Assembly (NCBI GenBank): GCA_028281005.1
Contig: JANQKS010000039.1
Location: 1 to 63,697 of the forward strand
DNA from: Pseudomonadales bacterium
Lineage (GTDB): Bacteria; Pseudomonadota; Gammaproteobacteria; Pseudomonadales; Azotimanducaceae
Direction: 5' to 3'
Length of the DNA stretch: 63,697 nucleotides
Shown: piece by piece, positions 6,580 through 18,721 of the stretch
Numbering within the stretch: position 1 is the first letter of the stretch
How the letters are laid out: the number at the start of each line of letters is the position of its first letter
The notes under the pieces: model-generated
Databases searched by the model: none
Told to the model about the DNA's origin: nothing
What the model saw: only the letters and a program-made list of their open reading frames with translations
Program-made: the position numbers and the translations under genes

Positions 6580-8863
6580 CGCTCGAGTTGCTCTTGCCAC
6601 CAGGCACCAAAAAACCCAAGTGCTTGTCATACACCCCCGAGCCCGCGATCACGTAGTATCCCGATTCGGTTTCCTTGATTACACCGGCATGTAACAACTG
6701 TTCTTTTTGATAGTGGTACAGACTGATCGAATAAGGTTGTAGTTTGCGGATTAACCAGCGGGTCTCCTGCATGCCATCCAGCATCGATAACCAGCCCTTC
6801 ACCTTTTCTTCTTCAGCTTTATCGTGACCATAATCAACAAGCAGCGTGAAACTACGATCTTCGATCATTTGAAACCGCAGTGCGGCCGTACGGAACTGGA
6901 TGTTGATGTTATCGGCGTCATCCTGCAGTAAGGCCAGGACTTTTTGGGCGTCAAAATCACGCAACTCGGCTTGCAAATGTTCAAAGTAGCGATGGACGAC
7001 ATGCGGCGTTTCGATGTCCCCATCAAAGCCCTTTAATAGAGAAGCAGTAACCTGAAAAGCCTTTTCCAGCAAGCCCTTGGGAGGTTTCGTCGGTGGCACG
7101 AATACAAAAACTCTACCTTGCTCTGGCTGGCCTTTCGTGTTTCTGAGCTTGCCTTCGCGATTGCATCGTCCAGCCGCTTGAATAATCGAATCCAGCCCGG
7201 CAACAGCGCGAAACACGACCGGAAAATCAAAATCCACACCTGCCTCGACCAACTGGGTGCTGATTACCCGTGTCGGCTTACCACCCTTCAGACGTAGCTT
7301 GATATCATCAATTGCCCGTTGGCGATGCTTAGGGCACATCAATGCCGACAGATGAAAGAGCGTGCCATCCTGTTGTAAATGCTGGTAGAGCTCGCGCGCA
7401 TCATCTCGCCGATTGACAATGGCAAGCACTGTCGGATGTTCCTGTAACCGCTCCGCTATGTCTTGCCAACTTTGTGGCTCATAAAAATCCGCTGGTAATT
7501 GATAGGTAACACGACTCAACTGTTGGTAATACCGCTCCGGGTCTTCTACGATTTCTCGGACTTCCAGGTCTTGCAGCAATACCTTTCCAAATGCATCATC
7601 AAGGCCGGTAGACGGTGTAGGCGTGGCCGTTGTCAGCAGGAACGTCACGTTATAGTGCTTAGCCAAAATCCGGATAACGTGGCGAATCGGGTTGAGACAG
7701 CCTGGCGGTAGTAACTGTGTTTCGTCCAGCACAACCACACTATTTGCCAGATTATGTAATTTGCGACAGCGTGATGGTTTGGCCGCATACAGCGATTCAA
7801 ACAATTGTACGGTCGTTGTCACCACGATGGGAATATCCCAGTTTTCTGTAGCCAAACGCGTACTCGTGGTTTCTTTGCCGTCCTCCGGCTCCACATTGCT
7901 GTGGTGCTCTAACACCACGTCTCCGCAATCTGCGAACACCTCTTTAAAAGTACTTGCCGTTTGATCAATAATGCTCGTATAGGGAATGGCATAGATAATT
8001 CTTCTTTTATTGCGGGCCACCGCATGCTCCAATGCGAAAGCCAGGCTACTGAGTGTTTTACCTCCACCTGTAGGCACGGTCATTGTATAAATCCCGGACT
8101 CATCTTTACCCTTGGCTCTTGACTGGCATAGAACCTCGGCGCGTATTCTGTTGACATCACTGGCATCACTGCCAGAAGCCAATTGTTGCATGTGCTCGTC
8201 GAACCGACTCAGCAGCTTCTTCATCGTGGGATATTTGACTTCGCGTAACCTGGACTTACCCTCTTGCATGAAGGATTCAGTATCCAGAAAGTCAGCATCG
8301 ACTAATGCCGAAAACACCATTCGCACCCATAAGTGCAGATCATCCCAACCATCTATGGGTAGCCGGGACTCCGGAACGCTTCCTTCCAATAGTTCTGGCG
8401 CAAGGTCTTCTGCAAGAGCCTCTTGCAAGAAATGCTTGTCACTCAAAGCATCATCGAGAGAGCGCCCCCTGGCTTCATCGCGGGTATAGTCCGGCAAGCC
8501 GGCATGGTGTCCAGCGATCATATAGGCCAGCGCCCTGCCAAACGCGGCCACCCCTTTCTTTTCCATATAATCCACGGCATACATAGCACCTGTGGATGCG
8601 TGATTTTTGCTGGGGTCGTGTTCACTGCTAATGCTGGCTTCGAGGTCATAGCCAGAAGCTTTTTTAATATGCTTTTGAAATGCGGGACGGGCTTTACCCA
8701 GGTCATGCCAGCGCCCAGCCAATTCACCCCACTTGACACTATTAAACGGCGTTGCAAAACAGCCTGCTCTACTTCCAGTGCCCAACGAATGGTCGAGGAG
8801 CGTATGAATTTCCCATTCACCACCCTCCCCTTGTCTGACATGTGCGATATATTTACAACTCAT
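6572..8863 (-). CDS. cas3: Cas3 helicase-nuclease (type I-C)
   Basis: 763 aa from ATG 8863 (MSCKYIAHVRQGEGGEWEIHTLLDHS). An in-frame TTG at 8938 would add 25 residues unlike Cas3 N-termini. The HD nuclease domain comes first (TLLDHS, LAGRWHDLGKARPAFQKH). The superfamily 2 helicase follows, with Walker A VPTGGGKTLSSLAFAL, the DExH-type box VVLDETQLLPP, TTATPTP (motif III) and STQLVEAGVDFDFPVVFR and QAAGRCNREG (motifs V and VI). It is recruited by Cascade after a full R-loop and degrades the target. It lies 110 bp after the WYL gene and is separated from cas5 by the regulatory region 6289-6571. Confidence 0.97.
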   Translation of the reverse strand: MSCKYIAHVRQGEGGEWEIHTLLDHSLGTGSRAGCFATPFNSVKWGELAGRWHDLGKARPAFQKHIKKASGYDLEASISSEHDPSKNHASTGAMYAVDYMEKKGVAAFGRALAYMIAGHHAGLPDYTRDEARGRSLDDALSDKHFLQEALAEDLAPELLEGSVPESRLPIDGWDDLHLWVRMVFSALVDADFLDTESFMQEGKSRLREVKYPTMKKLLSRFDEHMQQLASGSDASDVNRIRAEVLCQSRAKGKDESGIYTMTVPTGGGKTLSSLAFALEHAVARNKRRIIYAIPYTSIIDQTASTFKEVFADCGDVVLEHHSNVEPEDGKETTSTRLATENWDIPIVVTTTVQLFESLYAAKPSRCRKLHNLANSVVVLDETQLLPPGCLNPIRHVIRILAKHYNVTFLLTTATPTPSTGLDDAFGKVLLQDLEVREIVEDPERYYQQLSRVTYQLPADFYEPQSWQDIAERLQEHPTVLAIVNRRDDARELYQHLQQDGTLFHLSALMCPKHRQRAIDDIKLRLKGGKPTRVISTQLVEAGVDFDFPVVFRAVAGLDSIIQAAGRCNREGKLRNTKGQPEQGRVFVFVPPTKPPKGLLEKAFQVTASLLKGFDGDIETPHVVHRYFEHLQAELRDFDAQKVLALLQDDADNINIQFRTAALRFQMIEDRSFTLLVDYGHDKAEEEKVKGWLSMLDGMQETRWLIRKLQPYSISLYHYQKEQLLHAGVIKETESGYYVIAGSGVYDKHLGFLVPGGKSNSSVI

Positions 8864-8973
8864 CGCGTAACCACTAGTCCCCAATATTCCTTCATACCCC
8901 TGCCGCTGCTTTTTTACCCTATCAGACGCCCCAGACAAATCCCGTCCTACATTCTAAATAAAGCCACACTCCT

Positions 8974-9977
8974 CTACAGAAACCCCAAACCCCGCCCCAA
9001 CTGGCGTTCCAGCCCCTGCTGGAGTTTTATCTGTACGCGCTTGCGCAGCTTGACTGGTGCTTCGACATAGACTTCCGGCGCGTAGCGCAGGATATCCTGG
9101 ATCAACTCGCGGTCGTCGGAATAAGGAAAACTCAGTAGGTACTCATCATCGTGCCACTCTCCCTGCTGCTCGGGGTGCCACTCCTGCGCCGCAATATCGC
9201 GGGCTGTCGCGCCGTAAAAACGCAGTTTTGCGGTGCTGTGGCCGCTCCCGGCGAAAATGCCGTAACTCTGCTGAAAGTGTTCGCCGAGCGCTTTTTTTTG
9301 TCGACCGACCTGGCTTTAGCGGCAAGCAAGTTCAAATGCAAAATACGAGGCACCGAAAAGGTACGCAGGGCATTGCGCAGATGGCACCAGGCATCGAGAT
9401 ACCAGTTGTCGCGGTAGTGCACCAGCGTTTGCGGACTGATCGTGCGCTGCGTTTCCTGCCCACGGTAACTGACATAGCGAACATCCAGCCGTTTGCGCCG
9501 GATCAGGGCATCGGCGATGGCCGTGAACTGATATGAAGATTGCTGGCGCTTTCCCATCGGCAACACGCGTATTCTCGATGCGACCACCTTGGGATCGATA
9601 TTACGGGCAACCAGCAACGCATCGACGGTTTGTTCGATCGCACTCAATTCATCGTGCAGTACACCGTCACCGAGCGCATCGAGAATGGATGTCAACGCCG
9701 ATAAAGAAAGCAGCTCGTCACCGGTAAGCCACAAACCGGGTAACTGGAAACGCTCACTTTCTGTATTGTCGTAGTACCAGCCTCTTTCCTGACTGGAATA
9801 AACCAGTGGCGCCTGGCAGACATCGCGCAGGGTATCGATCGTCCGCTTGACGGTTTTATCCGAGCACTCCATATACTCGCACAGCTTGCGTACGGGCACG
9901 GGCCTGCGGTGTGTCGTCAGAATCTGGTGAAGCTGTTGAACCCGATCGAATGGTTGCACAGAAATCAGACCTCGCAT
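8974..9977 (-). CDS. WYL-domain transcriptional regulator, frameshifted at an A8 run
   Basis: N-terminal winged helix (residues 10-60: VQQLHQILTTHRRPVPVRKLCEYMECSDKTVKRTIDTL) and a WYL domain (QTLVHYRDNWYLDAWCHLRNALRTFSVPRI). The frame then hits eight A residues (9299-9292 on the minus strand). In the frame as read, the protein ends in an unrelated tail at 9132. Shifting frame at the A8 gives a normal WYL C-terminal extension (ALGEHFQQSYGIF, then APEVYVEAPVKLRKRVQ) ending at TAG 8974. Six or nine As would restore it. Polymerase slippage at A8 could still yield full protein. It lies upstream of cas3 on the same strand, where WYL proteins often control CRISPR loci. Confidence 0.8.
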
Positions 9978-10185
9978 CCATTACCGTCTTTACATAACCA
10001 CCCTGGTTCAATCGCAGGGCAGGATGTCTGCGCTGGCAATAACTAACATTAGGTCCAGTTGTACAACTTATCAAGCTTTGTAGAGCACACTAAATACCTG
10101 CTGTTGCCAAACACTGATTGCTTTCCTACGCAAAAGTGTCCTTGTAGCCAGCGGATCATGGCGCTGACCAACCTGCCAGTACCGG

Positions 10186-11766
10186 TCACTCCCATTCGAT
10201 GGTAGCGGGCGGTTTGCTGGAGACGTCGTAAACAACGCGCGACACGGCTGCAACTTCGTTGATGATGCGGTTGGCCACCCTTTCAATAAACTCATACGGT
10301 AAGCGGGCCGAGCGAGCGGTCATAAAGTCGATGGTTTCCACTGCGCGCAGCGCAATCACATGTTCGTAACGGCGCGCATCGCCGACGACACCGACCGATT
10401 TAACCGGCAAATAGACCGCAAAAGCCTGACTCACTTGATCGTAGAGATCCGCGGTGCGCAGTTCGTCGATAAAAATGGCGTCTGCTTGACGCAGCACCTG
10501 GGCATACTCTGGCTGGATTTCGCCTAAGATCCGCACACCCAGACCCGGGCCTGGGAAAGGATGGCGAAACACCAGTGAGCGCGGCAAGCCTAAGTGCAGA
10601 CCAATCTGTCGCACCTCATCCTTAAACAGTTCTCGTAAAGGTTCCACCAACCCCAACGCCATACGTTCGGGCAAGCCACCGACGTTGTGGTGGGACTTGA
10701 TCACATGCGCCTTGCCAAACTTGGAGGCCGCAGACTCAATGACATCCGGGTAAATGGTGCCTTGGGCCAGCCACTTCACGCCATCAAGGGCACTCGCTTC
10801 CCGCTCAAACACGTCTATGAACGTGTTGCCAATGGCTTTGCGTTTGTCCTCCGGATCATCCAAACCCGCCAACTTGGACATAAATTCCGCTTCGGCATGT
10901 ACGGTCTTAATCTTCAGTGGCAGGGCATTACCAATGCCACTTTCCGGACCGAAGGCAGCCTCCACCTCATCGCGTTCATTTAGGCGCAACAACCCATTGT
11001 CGACAAAGATACACGTCAGCTGATTACCAATGGCGCGGGCCAGCAAAGCCGCTACGACCGACGAATCCACGCCACCGGACAAACCCAATACCACATGATC
11101 ATCCCCCACTTGGGCACGCACCCGCTCAATGGCGTCTTCGATGATATTGGCGGGTGTCCAGTCGCCCTCACAGGCACAGATGTCGCGGGCAAACGTCTTC
11201 AGCAACGCCTCGCCCGCCGCGGTGTGGGTCACTTCGGGGTGAAACTGCACACCATAGAGATGACGTTGGGGGTCTTCCATGGCGGCAATCGGCGCACCGG
11301 CAGTTGCAGCGGTGACTACAAATCCGGGAGGCAGCTGTGTCACTTTGTCGCCGTGACTCATCCATACGTCCGTGTCTTTGTCACCCACCGCGCCTAGCGC
11401 AGCAATCAGCGTGCTCGGCTCCGCGGCAAGAATAGATGCATGCCCAAACTCGCGTTGTTCCGAGCTTTGCACTTGCCCACCCAGCTGCTCCGCCAGGGTT
11501 TGCATGCCGTAACAGATGCCCAGCACCGGCACACCCAGTTCCAGCACCGCTTGTGGCAGCCGCGGAGTGCTGCCTTCAGTGACGGTTTCCGGACCGCCGG
11601 AGAGGATCACACCACGGGGCGCAAACTCGGTAATGAACCCCTCCGGGAGATCAAAAGGGTGAATTTCACAATAGACACCGCACTCGCGCACGCGGCGGGC
11701 AATGAGTTGAGTGTATTGCGAGCCAAAATCGATTATCAGCAGGCGCTGATCGTGGATGTTATGCAC
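10186..11766 (-). CDS. guaA: GMP synthase (glutamine-hydrolysing)
   Basis: 526 aa, normal length. The N-terminal class I glutamine amidotransferase domain has its nucleophile in [11 protein letters not shown] and the catalytic pair in [11 protein letters not shown]. The ATP pyrophosphatase domain follows with the PP-loop [11 protein letters not shown], and the C-terminal dimerisation domain ends PPATIEWE, the usual guaA end. It converts XMP to GMP with glutamine and ATP. It lies 11 bp after guaB, forming the classical guaBA operon. It marks the core-genome border of the CRISPR locus. Confidence 0.98.
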   Translation of the reverse strand: MHNIHDQRLLIIDFGSQYTQLIARRVRECGVYCEIHPFDLPEGFITEFAPRGVILSGGPETVTEGSTPRLPQAVLELGVPVLGICYGMQTLAEQLGGQVQSSEQREFGHASILAAEPSTLIAALGAVGDKDTDVWMSHGDKVTQLPPGFVVTAATAGAPIAAMEDPQRHLYGVQFHPEVTHTAAGEALLKTFARDICACEGDWTPANIIEDAIERVRAQVGDDHVVLGLSGGVDSSVVAALLARAIGNQLTCIFVDNGLLRLNERDEVEAAFGPESGIGNALPLKIKTVHAEAEFMSKLAGLDDPEDKRKAIGNTFIDVFEREASALDGVKWLAQGTIYPDVIESAASKFGKAHVIKSHHNVGGLPERMALGLVEPLRELFKDEVRQIGLHLGLPRSLVFRHPFPGPGLGVRILGEIQPEYAQVLRQADAIFIDELRTADLYDQVSQAFAVYLPVKSVGVVGDARRYEHVIALRAVETIDFMTARSARLPYEFIERVANRIINEVAAVSRVVYDVSSKPPATIEWE

Positions 11767-11777
11767 TACGGCGTCTG

Positions 11778-13247
<1,470 letters not shown>

Positions 13248-13298
13248 TTAGGACTCCGCAAAAGCGGCATTCTAGCGGCACACTTCTAAGATGTAAAA

Positions 13299-14804
13299 CT
13301 ATTCGACCAGGGTGGTCAAACGCCGGTCAAATTCCGGCGGCCGCCGTGGCACGCGCGCGCGATGCGCGGCTACTTTTTGCTGGATATCCGCCACCACCTC
13401 AGGGTGTTGCGCGGCGATATCAAAACGTTCGGACGGGTCATCACCCAAGTGGTACAACAAGGGCGGTGTGTGTTCGGTGCGCTGCGGACCAATCCCGTAG
13501 GAACCTTCGGTCACAAAGTGCATCTTCCAGGGTCCGACGCGGTAGGCGTATAACTGACCGGCGCGATAGTAGGCCAGCTCTTGCCTGGGACTCGACGCCC
13601 CTTCTAACAACACCGCGGACAAGTCCAATCCATCTACCGCCGGGCTAGCATCAGCGCCGCTTAGATTTGCCACTGTGGTGAAAATGTCCAGGGCGGAACC
13701 CATGCCGCTGACCACGCCAGGCACCACCGCTTGTGGCCACCAGAACACGGTGGGTATCCGCATACCGCCTTCGAAGGTGGTGCCTTTACCGTTGCGCAGC
13801 AATCCCGCGCGGCCGCCTTCGGTTTTCATGCTGAGCCATGGGCCGTTATCGCTGCTGAACACCAGCAAAGTGTTTTCCGCCAGACCCAATTCCAACAACG
13901 CCGCTCTGATCTGCCCTACGCTCCAGTCAATCTCTTCGATCACATCACCATAGCGGCCGCCCAGGCTGCGTCCGGCAAAAGCCGGGCTGCGAAACAACGG
14001 TGTGTGCGGCATCGCATAGGGCAGATAAACGAAAAACGGTGCATCTTTGGACTCACGTACAAAGCGAATGGCGGCTTCCGTGTAACGTTTGGTCAGCGTG
14101 GTCTGCTCCGCCGGACGCTCTATCTCAACGTCTTCGAAGCCGTTTGCGGTAACGCGACTGCTGAGCAGGGGTACGTTCCAGTATTCAATTTTCGGAGCGG
14201 CATATTTCGCCGGCCGGCTAGCCATCGCCGCGCTCAACGCTTCGAGCTTACCTTGCCGCCGCAACGTGATGAGCTCATCGATGGACAATTCATCCACCCA
14301 ATCCATGTCGTTCGAATACAACAATCCCAACCACTCATCAAAACCATGGCGGGTAGGCCAAGCCGCCTTAGCGTCGCCTAAGTGCCACTTGCCGAACATA
14401 CCGGTGCGGTAGCCGATGGCTTGCAGCGCTTCGGCCAAAGTCACCTCGCGTTGCGGCATGCCGCCTGGGTCATTGGGAAAGTAGACGCGTATCTGTTCGC
14501 CGTAGAGGCCGGTGCGGATCGGAAGTTGGCCGGTTAACAAGGCGGCACGGCTGGGTGAACACACCGGCGCGGCGACGTAGAAATCTGTCCAGCGTTGACC
14601 TTCCGCGGCGATGGTGTCGATATGCGGTGTGCGAATGTACGGGTGCCCGTAGCTACCGAGGTCGCCATAACCCAGATCATCGGCAAACAGAATCACGATG
14701 TTGGGTCGTGCGGCGCTCTGTGTCACGGCTGCTGCCGCCCACGCAACATTCGAAAGCAGGCAAACAGCCACTATCACGGCGGCGCTGAACGCATGCTTGT
14801 GCAT
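13299..14804 (-). CDS. Secreted sulfatase (arylsulfatase family)
   Basis: 501 aa with a signal peptide (HAFSAAVIVAVCLLSNVAWA). The sulfatase core starts PNIVILFADDLGYGDLGSYGH with the metal-binding Asp pair. The formylglycine motif is CSPSRAALLTG; the Cys must be oxidised by a formylglycine-generating enzyme not seen here. SSDNGPW provides the second metal-binding Asp-Asn. Substrate unknown: sulfated polysaccharide, steroid or aryl sulfate are all possible. Its ATG overlaps the stop of the MFS transporter upstream (TAATG), so uptake and desulfation are probably linked. Confidence 0.93.
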   Translation of the reverse strand: MHKHAFSAAVIVAVCLLSNVAWAAAAVTQSAARPNIVILFADDLGYGDLGSYGHPYIRTPHIDTIAAEGQRWTDFYVAAPVCSPSRAALLTGQLPIRTGLYGEQIRVYFPNDPGGMPQREVTLAEALQAIGYRTGMFGKWHLGDAKAAWPTRHGFDEWLGLLYSNDMDWVDELSIDELITLRRQGKLEALSAAMASRPAKYAAPKIEYWNVPLLSSRVTANGFEDVEIERPAEQTTLTKRYTEAAIRFVRESKDAPFFVYLPYAMPHTPLFRSPAFAGRSLGGRYGDVIEEIDWSVGQIRAALLELGLAENTLLVFSSDNGPWLSMKTEGGRAGLLRNGKGTTFEGGMRIPTVFWWPQAVVPGVVSGMGSALDIFTTVANLSGADASPAVDGLDLSAVLLEGASSPRQELAYYRAGQLYAYRVGPWKMHFVTEGSYGIGPQRTEHTPPLLYHLGDDPSERFDIAAQHPEVVADIQQKVAAHRARVPRRPPEFDRRLTTLVE

Positions 14805-16099
14805 TACTCTGTCTCTAGATCATCCTGCAGATATTTGCCAGCCACGTAGTAATGATACGCAGCCCAGATATTGACGAAGGAGAAAATCAGCAAGCTGTAG
14901 CGCAACGACTCTTGCCCGTAGGTGTCGCTTAATAAGTCACTCACAATTCCCACCGCCTGGGGTCCGGCACCTAAACCAATGATATTGAGAATAAACAGCA
15001 GTACTGCGGCCGCCACCGCGCGCATCCGCAAGCTCACCAAACCCTGGGTCTGCGAAAAAGTGGTGGCTTGGTAAAAGTTGCCCAGGGCCACCGGCAAAAT
15101 CAGGAACAACAATGCCACCAAGGCGGACTCACCCAGATAAACCCCAACGGAAAACGGCACACCCGCCAGCAACGCCACACTGACCACCCAAAGGTACCAG
15201 CGCACGTCTTTGGCACCGAAACGATCTGCCACCCAGCCGCCCAGCGCGATACCAATACCCCCGGGGATGCCGAGGATGAGGCCCAGATAGGTACCCGCGT
15301 CACCGGTATCCAATCCATGACTGCGAATCAGATACGACGGCATCCATGTCACCACGCCGTAGCCGACAAAGGCGGTCAGCGCGCCGCCAAAGGCGAGATG
15401 TCGGAACGAACGTTTAGCCCACAGGTACCTAAAGGTCTCCCCGATGGTTGGCTGCACACCGGCATCCACCCGCCCTTCAGCCATACCCCGCGGCGGTTCG
15501 CGCAAACTGAAACGCACCACCAGGGCCAACAAAATGCCCGGGACACCGACAACAAAAAACGCCACCCGCCAGCCAAAAAACTCATTTAACCAACCTCCGG
15601 CAACAAACCCAAACAGGATGCCAAACGGTATGCCTAGGGAATAAATACCCAGCGCTGTGGCGCGTTTTTCCGCTGGGAAATAGTCCGAAATCATGGAATG
15701 GGCCGGCGGGCTACATCCCGCCTCCCCGACCCCGACGCCAATACGCGCCAGCAGCAGATGCCAGAAATTCTGCGCCAAACCGGACAATGCGGTCATGCCG
15801 CTCCAAATAGCCAGCGCCAACGCCACCAGATTGCGCCGGTTGCCTTTGTCCGCATAACGCGCAATAGGGATCCCCAAAGTGGCGTAGAACAAGGCAAACG
15901 CAAAGCCAGTCAGCAACCCCAGCTGGGTATCGGATAAACCTAAATCCTGTTTGATCGGTTCAAGCAGGATCGACAAGATCTGGCGATCGATAAAGTTGAA
16001 GGTGTACACCACCACCAGCACACTGAGCGCGTACTGACGTGCGGCTGGACTAAACACACTGGTGTCTGTAGCTGGACTGCTGTTTACCGGCTCGGCCAA
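14804..16099 (-). CDS. MFS transporter, spinster-like group
   Basis: 431 aa, about 12 predicted membrane segments. The start YALSVLVVVYTFNFIDRQILSILLEPIKQDLGLSDTQLGLLTGFAFALFY is typical of the spinster-like MFS group often found in degradation gene clusters of Proteobacteria. RIGVGVGEAGCSPPAHSMISDYFP is the conserved loop and helix 4/5 region. The substrate cannot be told from sequence. It is translationally coupled to the sulfatase and is divergent from the CoA-transferase at 16294. Confidence 0.9.
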   Translation of the reverse strand: MAEPVNSSPATDTSVFSPAARQYALSVLVVVYTFNFIDRQILSILLEPIKQDLGLSDTQLGLLTGFAFALFYATLGIPIARYADKGNRRNLVALALAIWSGMTALSGLAQNFWHLLLARIGVGVGEAGCSPPAHSMISDYFPAEKRATALGIYSLGIPFGILFGFVAGGWLNEFFGWRVAFFVVGVPGILLALVVRFSLREPPRGMAEGRVDAGVQPTIGETFRYLWAKRSFRHLAFGGALTAFVGYGVVTWMPSYLIRSHGLDTGDAGTYLGLILGIPGGIGIALGGWVADRFGAKDVRWYLWVVSVALLAGVPFSVGVYLGESALVALLFLILPVALGNFYQATTFSQTQGLVSLRMRAVAAAVLLFILNIIGLGAGPQAVGIVSDLLSDTYGQESLRYSLLIFSFVNIWAAYHYYVAGKYLQDDLETE

Positions 16100-16293
16100 A
16101 GTTCTCCCCTCACCTTGTTATTCTTCTTTGTGCCTGCCCATGCTAGCTGAATTCAACCGCAGATGCCTAGGGAAGCTCCGAGCGCGTGAGACTTATTCAG
16201 AGCCTGCACTCGGCGCCTTCCGCGTCACACAAAGGTTTTCATCGGAGACGCGAATGTGTAAAAAGCCAGCAGGCCAACAATCTTGGAGCGGAG

Positions 16294-17493
16294 ATGTTAT
16301 TGGAAGGGGTCACGGTACTGGATCTGACACGGGTAGTGGCAGGTCCAGCCTGCACAAGAACGCTGTGTGACTATGGCGCACAAGTGATCAAAGTAGAACC
16401 CCCTGAGGGAGATTTGCTGCGGCGCGGCGTGCCCCAAGCCAACGGTGTTGCACTGACCTTCGCCCAGCAAAACGCCGGCAAGCAACATCTGTGTATCGAT
16501 TTAAGCACCGACGCCGGCCAGGCGCTGGTTTTGGAACTCGCCGCCCAAGCTGACGTGGTGGTGGAGAATTACCGCGCCGGTGTGGCTGACCGGCTGGGTG
16601 TTGGCTATCAAGATGTGTGCAAGGTGAATCCCAACGTCATCTACTGCTCCATCACGGGTTATGGCCAGACCGGGCCTGCTGCGCATCGCCGCGCCTACGC
16701 GCCGGTGATCCACGCTGAATTGGGTCTTATAGAACTAAACGCACGTGAGCGCGGCACCGACCCCATGCCTGAAGCGGTATCCCACGCGGATTTTGCAGTG
16801 GGTGCCCAGGCTGCCAACGCGATCCTCGCCGCACTTTTCTACCGGGAGCGCAGCGGTGAAGGGCAGCACATAGACGTCACCATGGCGGATACCATGCTTG
16901 CCACCAATGAATTTGCCGCAGTGGAAATCAACGGCGGTATCGGCGAAGCCATCAGCCCATTTCGCCCCGGCAAAGCCGCGTTGTTGGAATTAGCGGACGG
17001 CACCTGGGTGCAAGTACCCGGCAATCCCACCACCTGGATATTCGGCGTCGCCAAAGCTTTGGGTAAGGAGGTTGAGTTGGCTGAACTGGGCTGGCAGACA
17101 CCCGCCGACACCCAAGGCCAGGATCATAAAATCCGCGAGGTGATGCAGGAGTGGGCATCGGCATATGCCGACGTCGCGGCATTCGAAAAAGCGCTGGACA
17201 GCGCCCGCATCCCCCTCGGCACGGTGAAGAAACTGGCGGACGCCGCGCGCGAAGACTGGGCGGAACATCGCCAAGCCCTGATTGAAGTTGACATCAACGG
17301 TGCGCAACGGCCCATTCCACGAGCGCCTGCACGGTTTTCCAAAGTTGAGGTGGGCCCGCGTCGAGGCGCTTATCTGCGCGGCGCAGACAATGCCTCCTTG
17401 TTGCAATCGTTGCTAAAGTTGGACGACGCACAGATCGCAGAGTTACAGCGCAGCGGGGTACTAAAAAGCGAGACGCCCGCCGAACAACAATGA
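16294..17493 (+). CDS. CaiB/BaiF family CoA-transferase (class III)
   Basis: 399 aa from ATG 16294 (MLLEGVTVLDLTRVVAGP), with GGAG 8 nt upstream. The frame runs 36 codons further up, but that part is unlike the family. Typical blocks are GAQVIKVEPPEGD, NYRAGVADRLGVGY, CSITGYGQTGP and the candidate catalytic Asp in HADFAVGAQAANAILAAL. Such enzymes move CoA between acyl groups; the acid acted on here is not known. It is a single transcription unit, divergent from the MFS gene and convergent with the DUF1501 gene. Confidence 0.9.
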   Translation: MLLEGVTVLDLTRVVAGPACTRTLCDYGAQVIKVEPPEGDLLRRGVPQANGVALTFAQQNAGKQHLCIDLSTDAGQALVLELAAQADVVVENYRAGVADRLGVGYQDVCKVNPNVIYCSITGYGQTGPAAHRRAYAPVIHAELGLIELNARERGTDPMPEAVSHADFAVGAQAANAILAALFYRERSGEGQHIDVTMADTMLATNEFAAVEINGGIGEAISPFRPGKAALLELADGTWVQVPGNPTTWIFGVAKALGKEVELAELGWQTPADTQGQDHKIREVMQEWASAYADVAAFEKALDSARIPLGTVKKLADAAREDWAEHRQALIEVDINGAQRPIPRAPARFSKVEVGPRRGAYLRGADNASLLQSLLKLDDAQIAELQRSGVLKSETPAEQQ

Positions 17494-17509
17494 GGACCTA
17501 CCCCGGCTT

Positions 17510-18709
17510 TTAAGCAAATACCGGTAGCGGAGCAAATCCCCCTTCCACCACCTTGGCCGCATCCACCTGCAACCAACCTTGAATAGCAGTGGCGTATACC
17601 TGCCGGAAATCTGTGGTAAATGCCAAATTATCCCCATGCACCAGATCCGTGAGGCTGGGCGGCTCACCATAGTGTCCGCCCTTAACCGGCTCCCCAATCA
17701 GAAACATTACGTTAGCACTGCCATGATCGGTGCCGAGATTGGCGTTTTCCGGCACCCGCCGGCCAAACTCTGAGTAGACCATCACCACCACACGGTCAGC
17801 CTGCCCAATGCGCTGCAGGTCACGAACAAATCCATGTATGCCATCACAGGCGTAACTGAGTAGGCGGCGATGCAATGCGGGTTGCTGTACGTGGGTATCA
17901 AAAGCGTTGTTTCGAAAAGACACATGGTACAACTGTGTCGGCAATCCAGCCTCAATACACGCAGCCACTTTAGGCAAATCCATGGGCGCAATGCCGTAGT
18001 CCACCGGCGTCTGATATTCCCTCCAAGCCTGCCGAATCAGCTGGGAAGAGGCTTGCGCGCTGCGGTTTACGTCGCGCAAAAACGCGCGCGTCGGATTTTC
18101 GGAAGCCTCTGCCGCTTCTACGGATACGGTAGCACCAGAAGACATCCACCGATGACGTTGAAAGCGTTGCGGATCATCAAACACCACCGGTGTGTGTGTT
18201 GCACTGTTAACCGCCAACGATTGATTTGCGCCGATGTTGATGATCATGTTGTCGCGGCGCGTGTCTGCCATGGCGTCCGCGACGCGGCCCATCCAACCCA
18301 AGGCGTTACCTCCATGGGGCGCCCCGGTATGCCAATAAGCCATAGACGTGAAATGGGAAAAGGAAGGTTGTTCATAGCCACAGCCGTGTACCACGGCAAC
18401 GTGCCCATCCTTCCAGAGCCGGTGAAGGCCGAGCATCCCCGGGTTGAAGCCATAGGCATCGTCCAGCTTCAGCAGCTCGGTTGCGGGGATACCAAGGGTC
18501 GGCCGTCGCTGGTAGTAGGCGTCGTTCGTATAAGGCACCACGGAGTTAAGGCCATCGTTGCCACCTGATAACTCCACAGCCACCAAGATCGGCGCACGCT
18601 GATTTACACCTGGGGCTGCGCTTAGTGTTACCGGCAACCAGCTTAATCCGGCTATGCCGGCCCCGCCTTTTAGTAACTGTTGTAGTAGCTGTCGTCTTTG
18701 CATGGCCAA
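17510..18709 (-). CDS. DUF1501 family exported protein
   Basis: 399 aa with a Tat-type N-terminus (QRRQLLQQLLKGGAGIAGLSWLP). Conserved blocks are VAVELSGGNDGLNSVVPYTNDAYY, VHGCGYEQPSFSHFTSMAYWHTG and VVMVYSEFGRRVPENANLGTDHGSANVMFLIG, all diagnostic of DUF1501, which has an alkaline-phosphatase/sulfatase-like fold. The biochemical role is not established. It follows the DUF1800 gene by 12 bp; the two families are nearly always paired and are thought to act together in the cell envelope. Confidence 0.93.
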   Translation of the reverse strand: MAMQRRQLLQQLLKGGAGIAGLSWLPVTLSAAPGVNQRAPILVAVELSGGNDGLNSVVPYTNDAYYQRRPTLGIPATELLKLDDAYGFNPGMLGLHRLWKDGHVAVVHGCGYEQPSFSHFTSMAYWHTGAPHGGNALGWMGRVADAMADTRRDNMIINIGANQSLAVNSATHTPVVFDDPQRFQRHRWMSSGATVSVEAAEASENPTRAFLRDVNRSAQASSQLIRQAWREYQTPVDYGIAPMDLPKVAACIEAGLPTQLYHVSFRNNAFDTHVQQPALHRRLLSYACDGIHGFVRDLQRIGQADRVVVMVYSEFGRRVPENANLGTDHGSANVMFLIGEPVKGGHYGEPPSLTDLVHGDNLAFTTDFRQVYATAIQGWLQVDAAKVVEGGFAPLPVFA

Positions 18710-18721
18710 TCGACACCCAGG

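Noticed and set aside
8864-8938. TTG start that would lengthen Cas3 by 25 residues
   Set aside because: The extra residues do not resemble Cas3 N-termini; homologues begin close to the YIAHVR segment. The ATG at 8863 has only a weak ribosome-binding site, so some doubt remains.
9978-10185. Gap between guaA and the WYL gene
   Set aside because: I looked for a promoter, hairpin or small gene and found nothing I could support.
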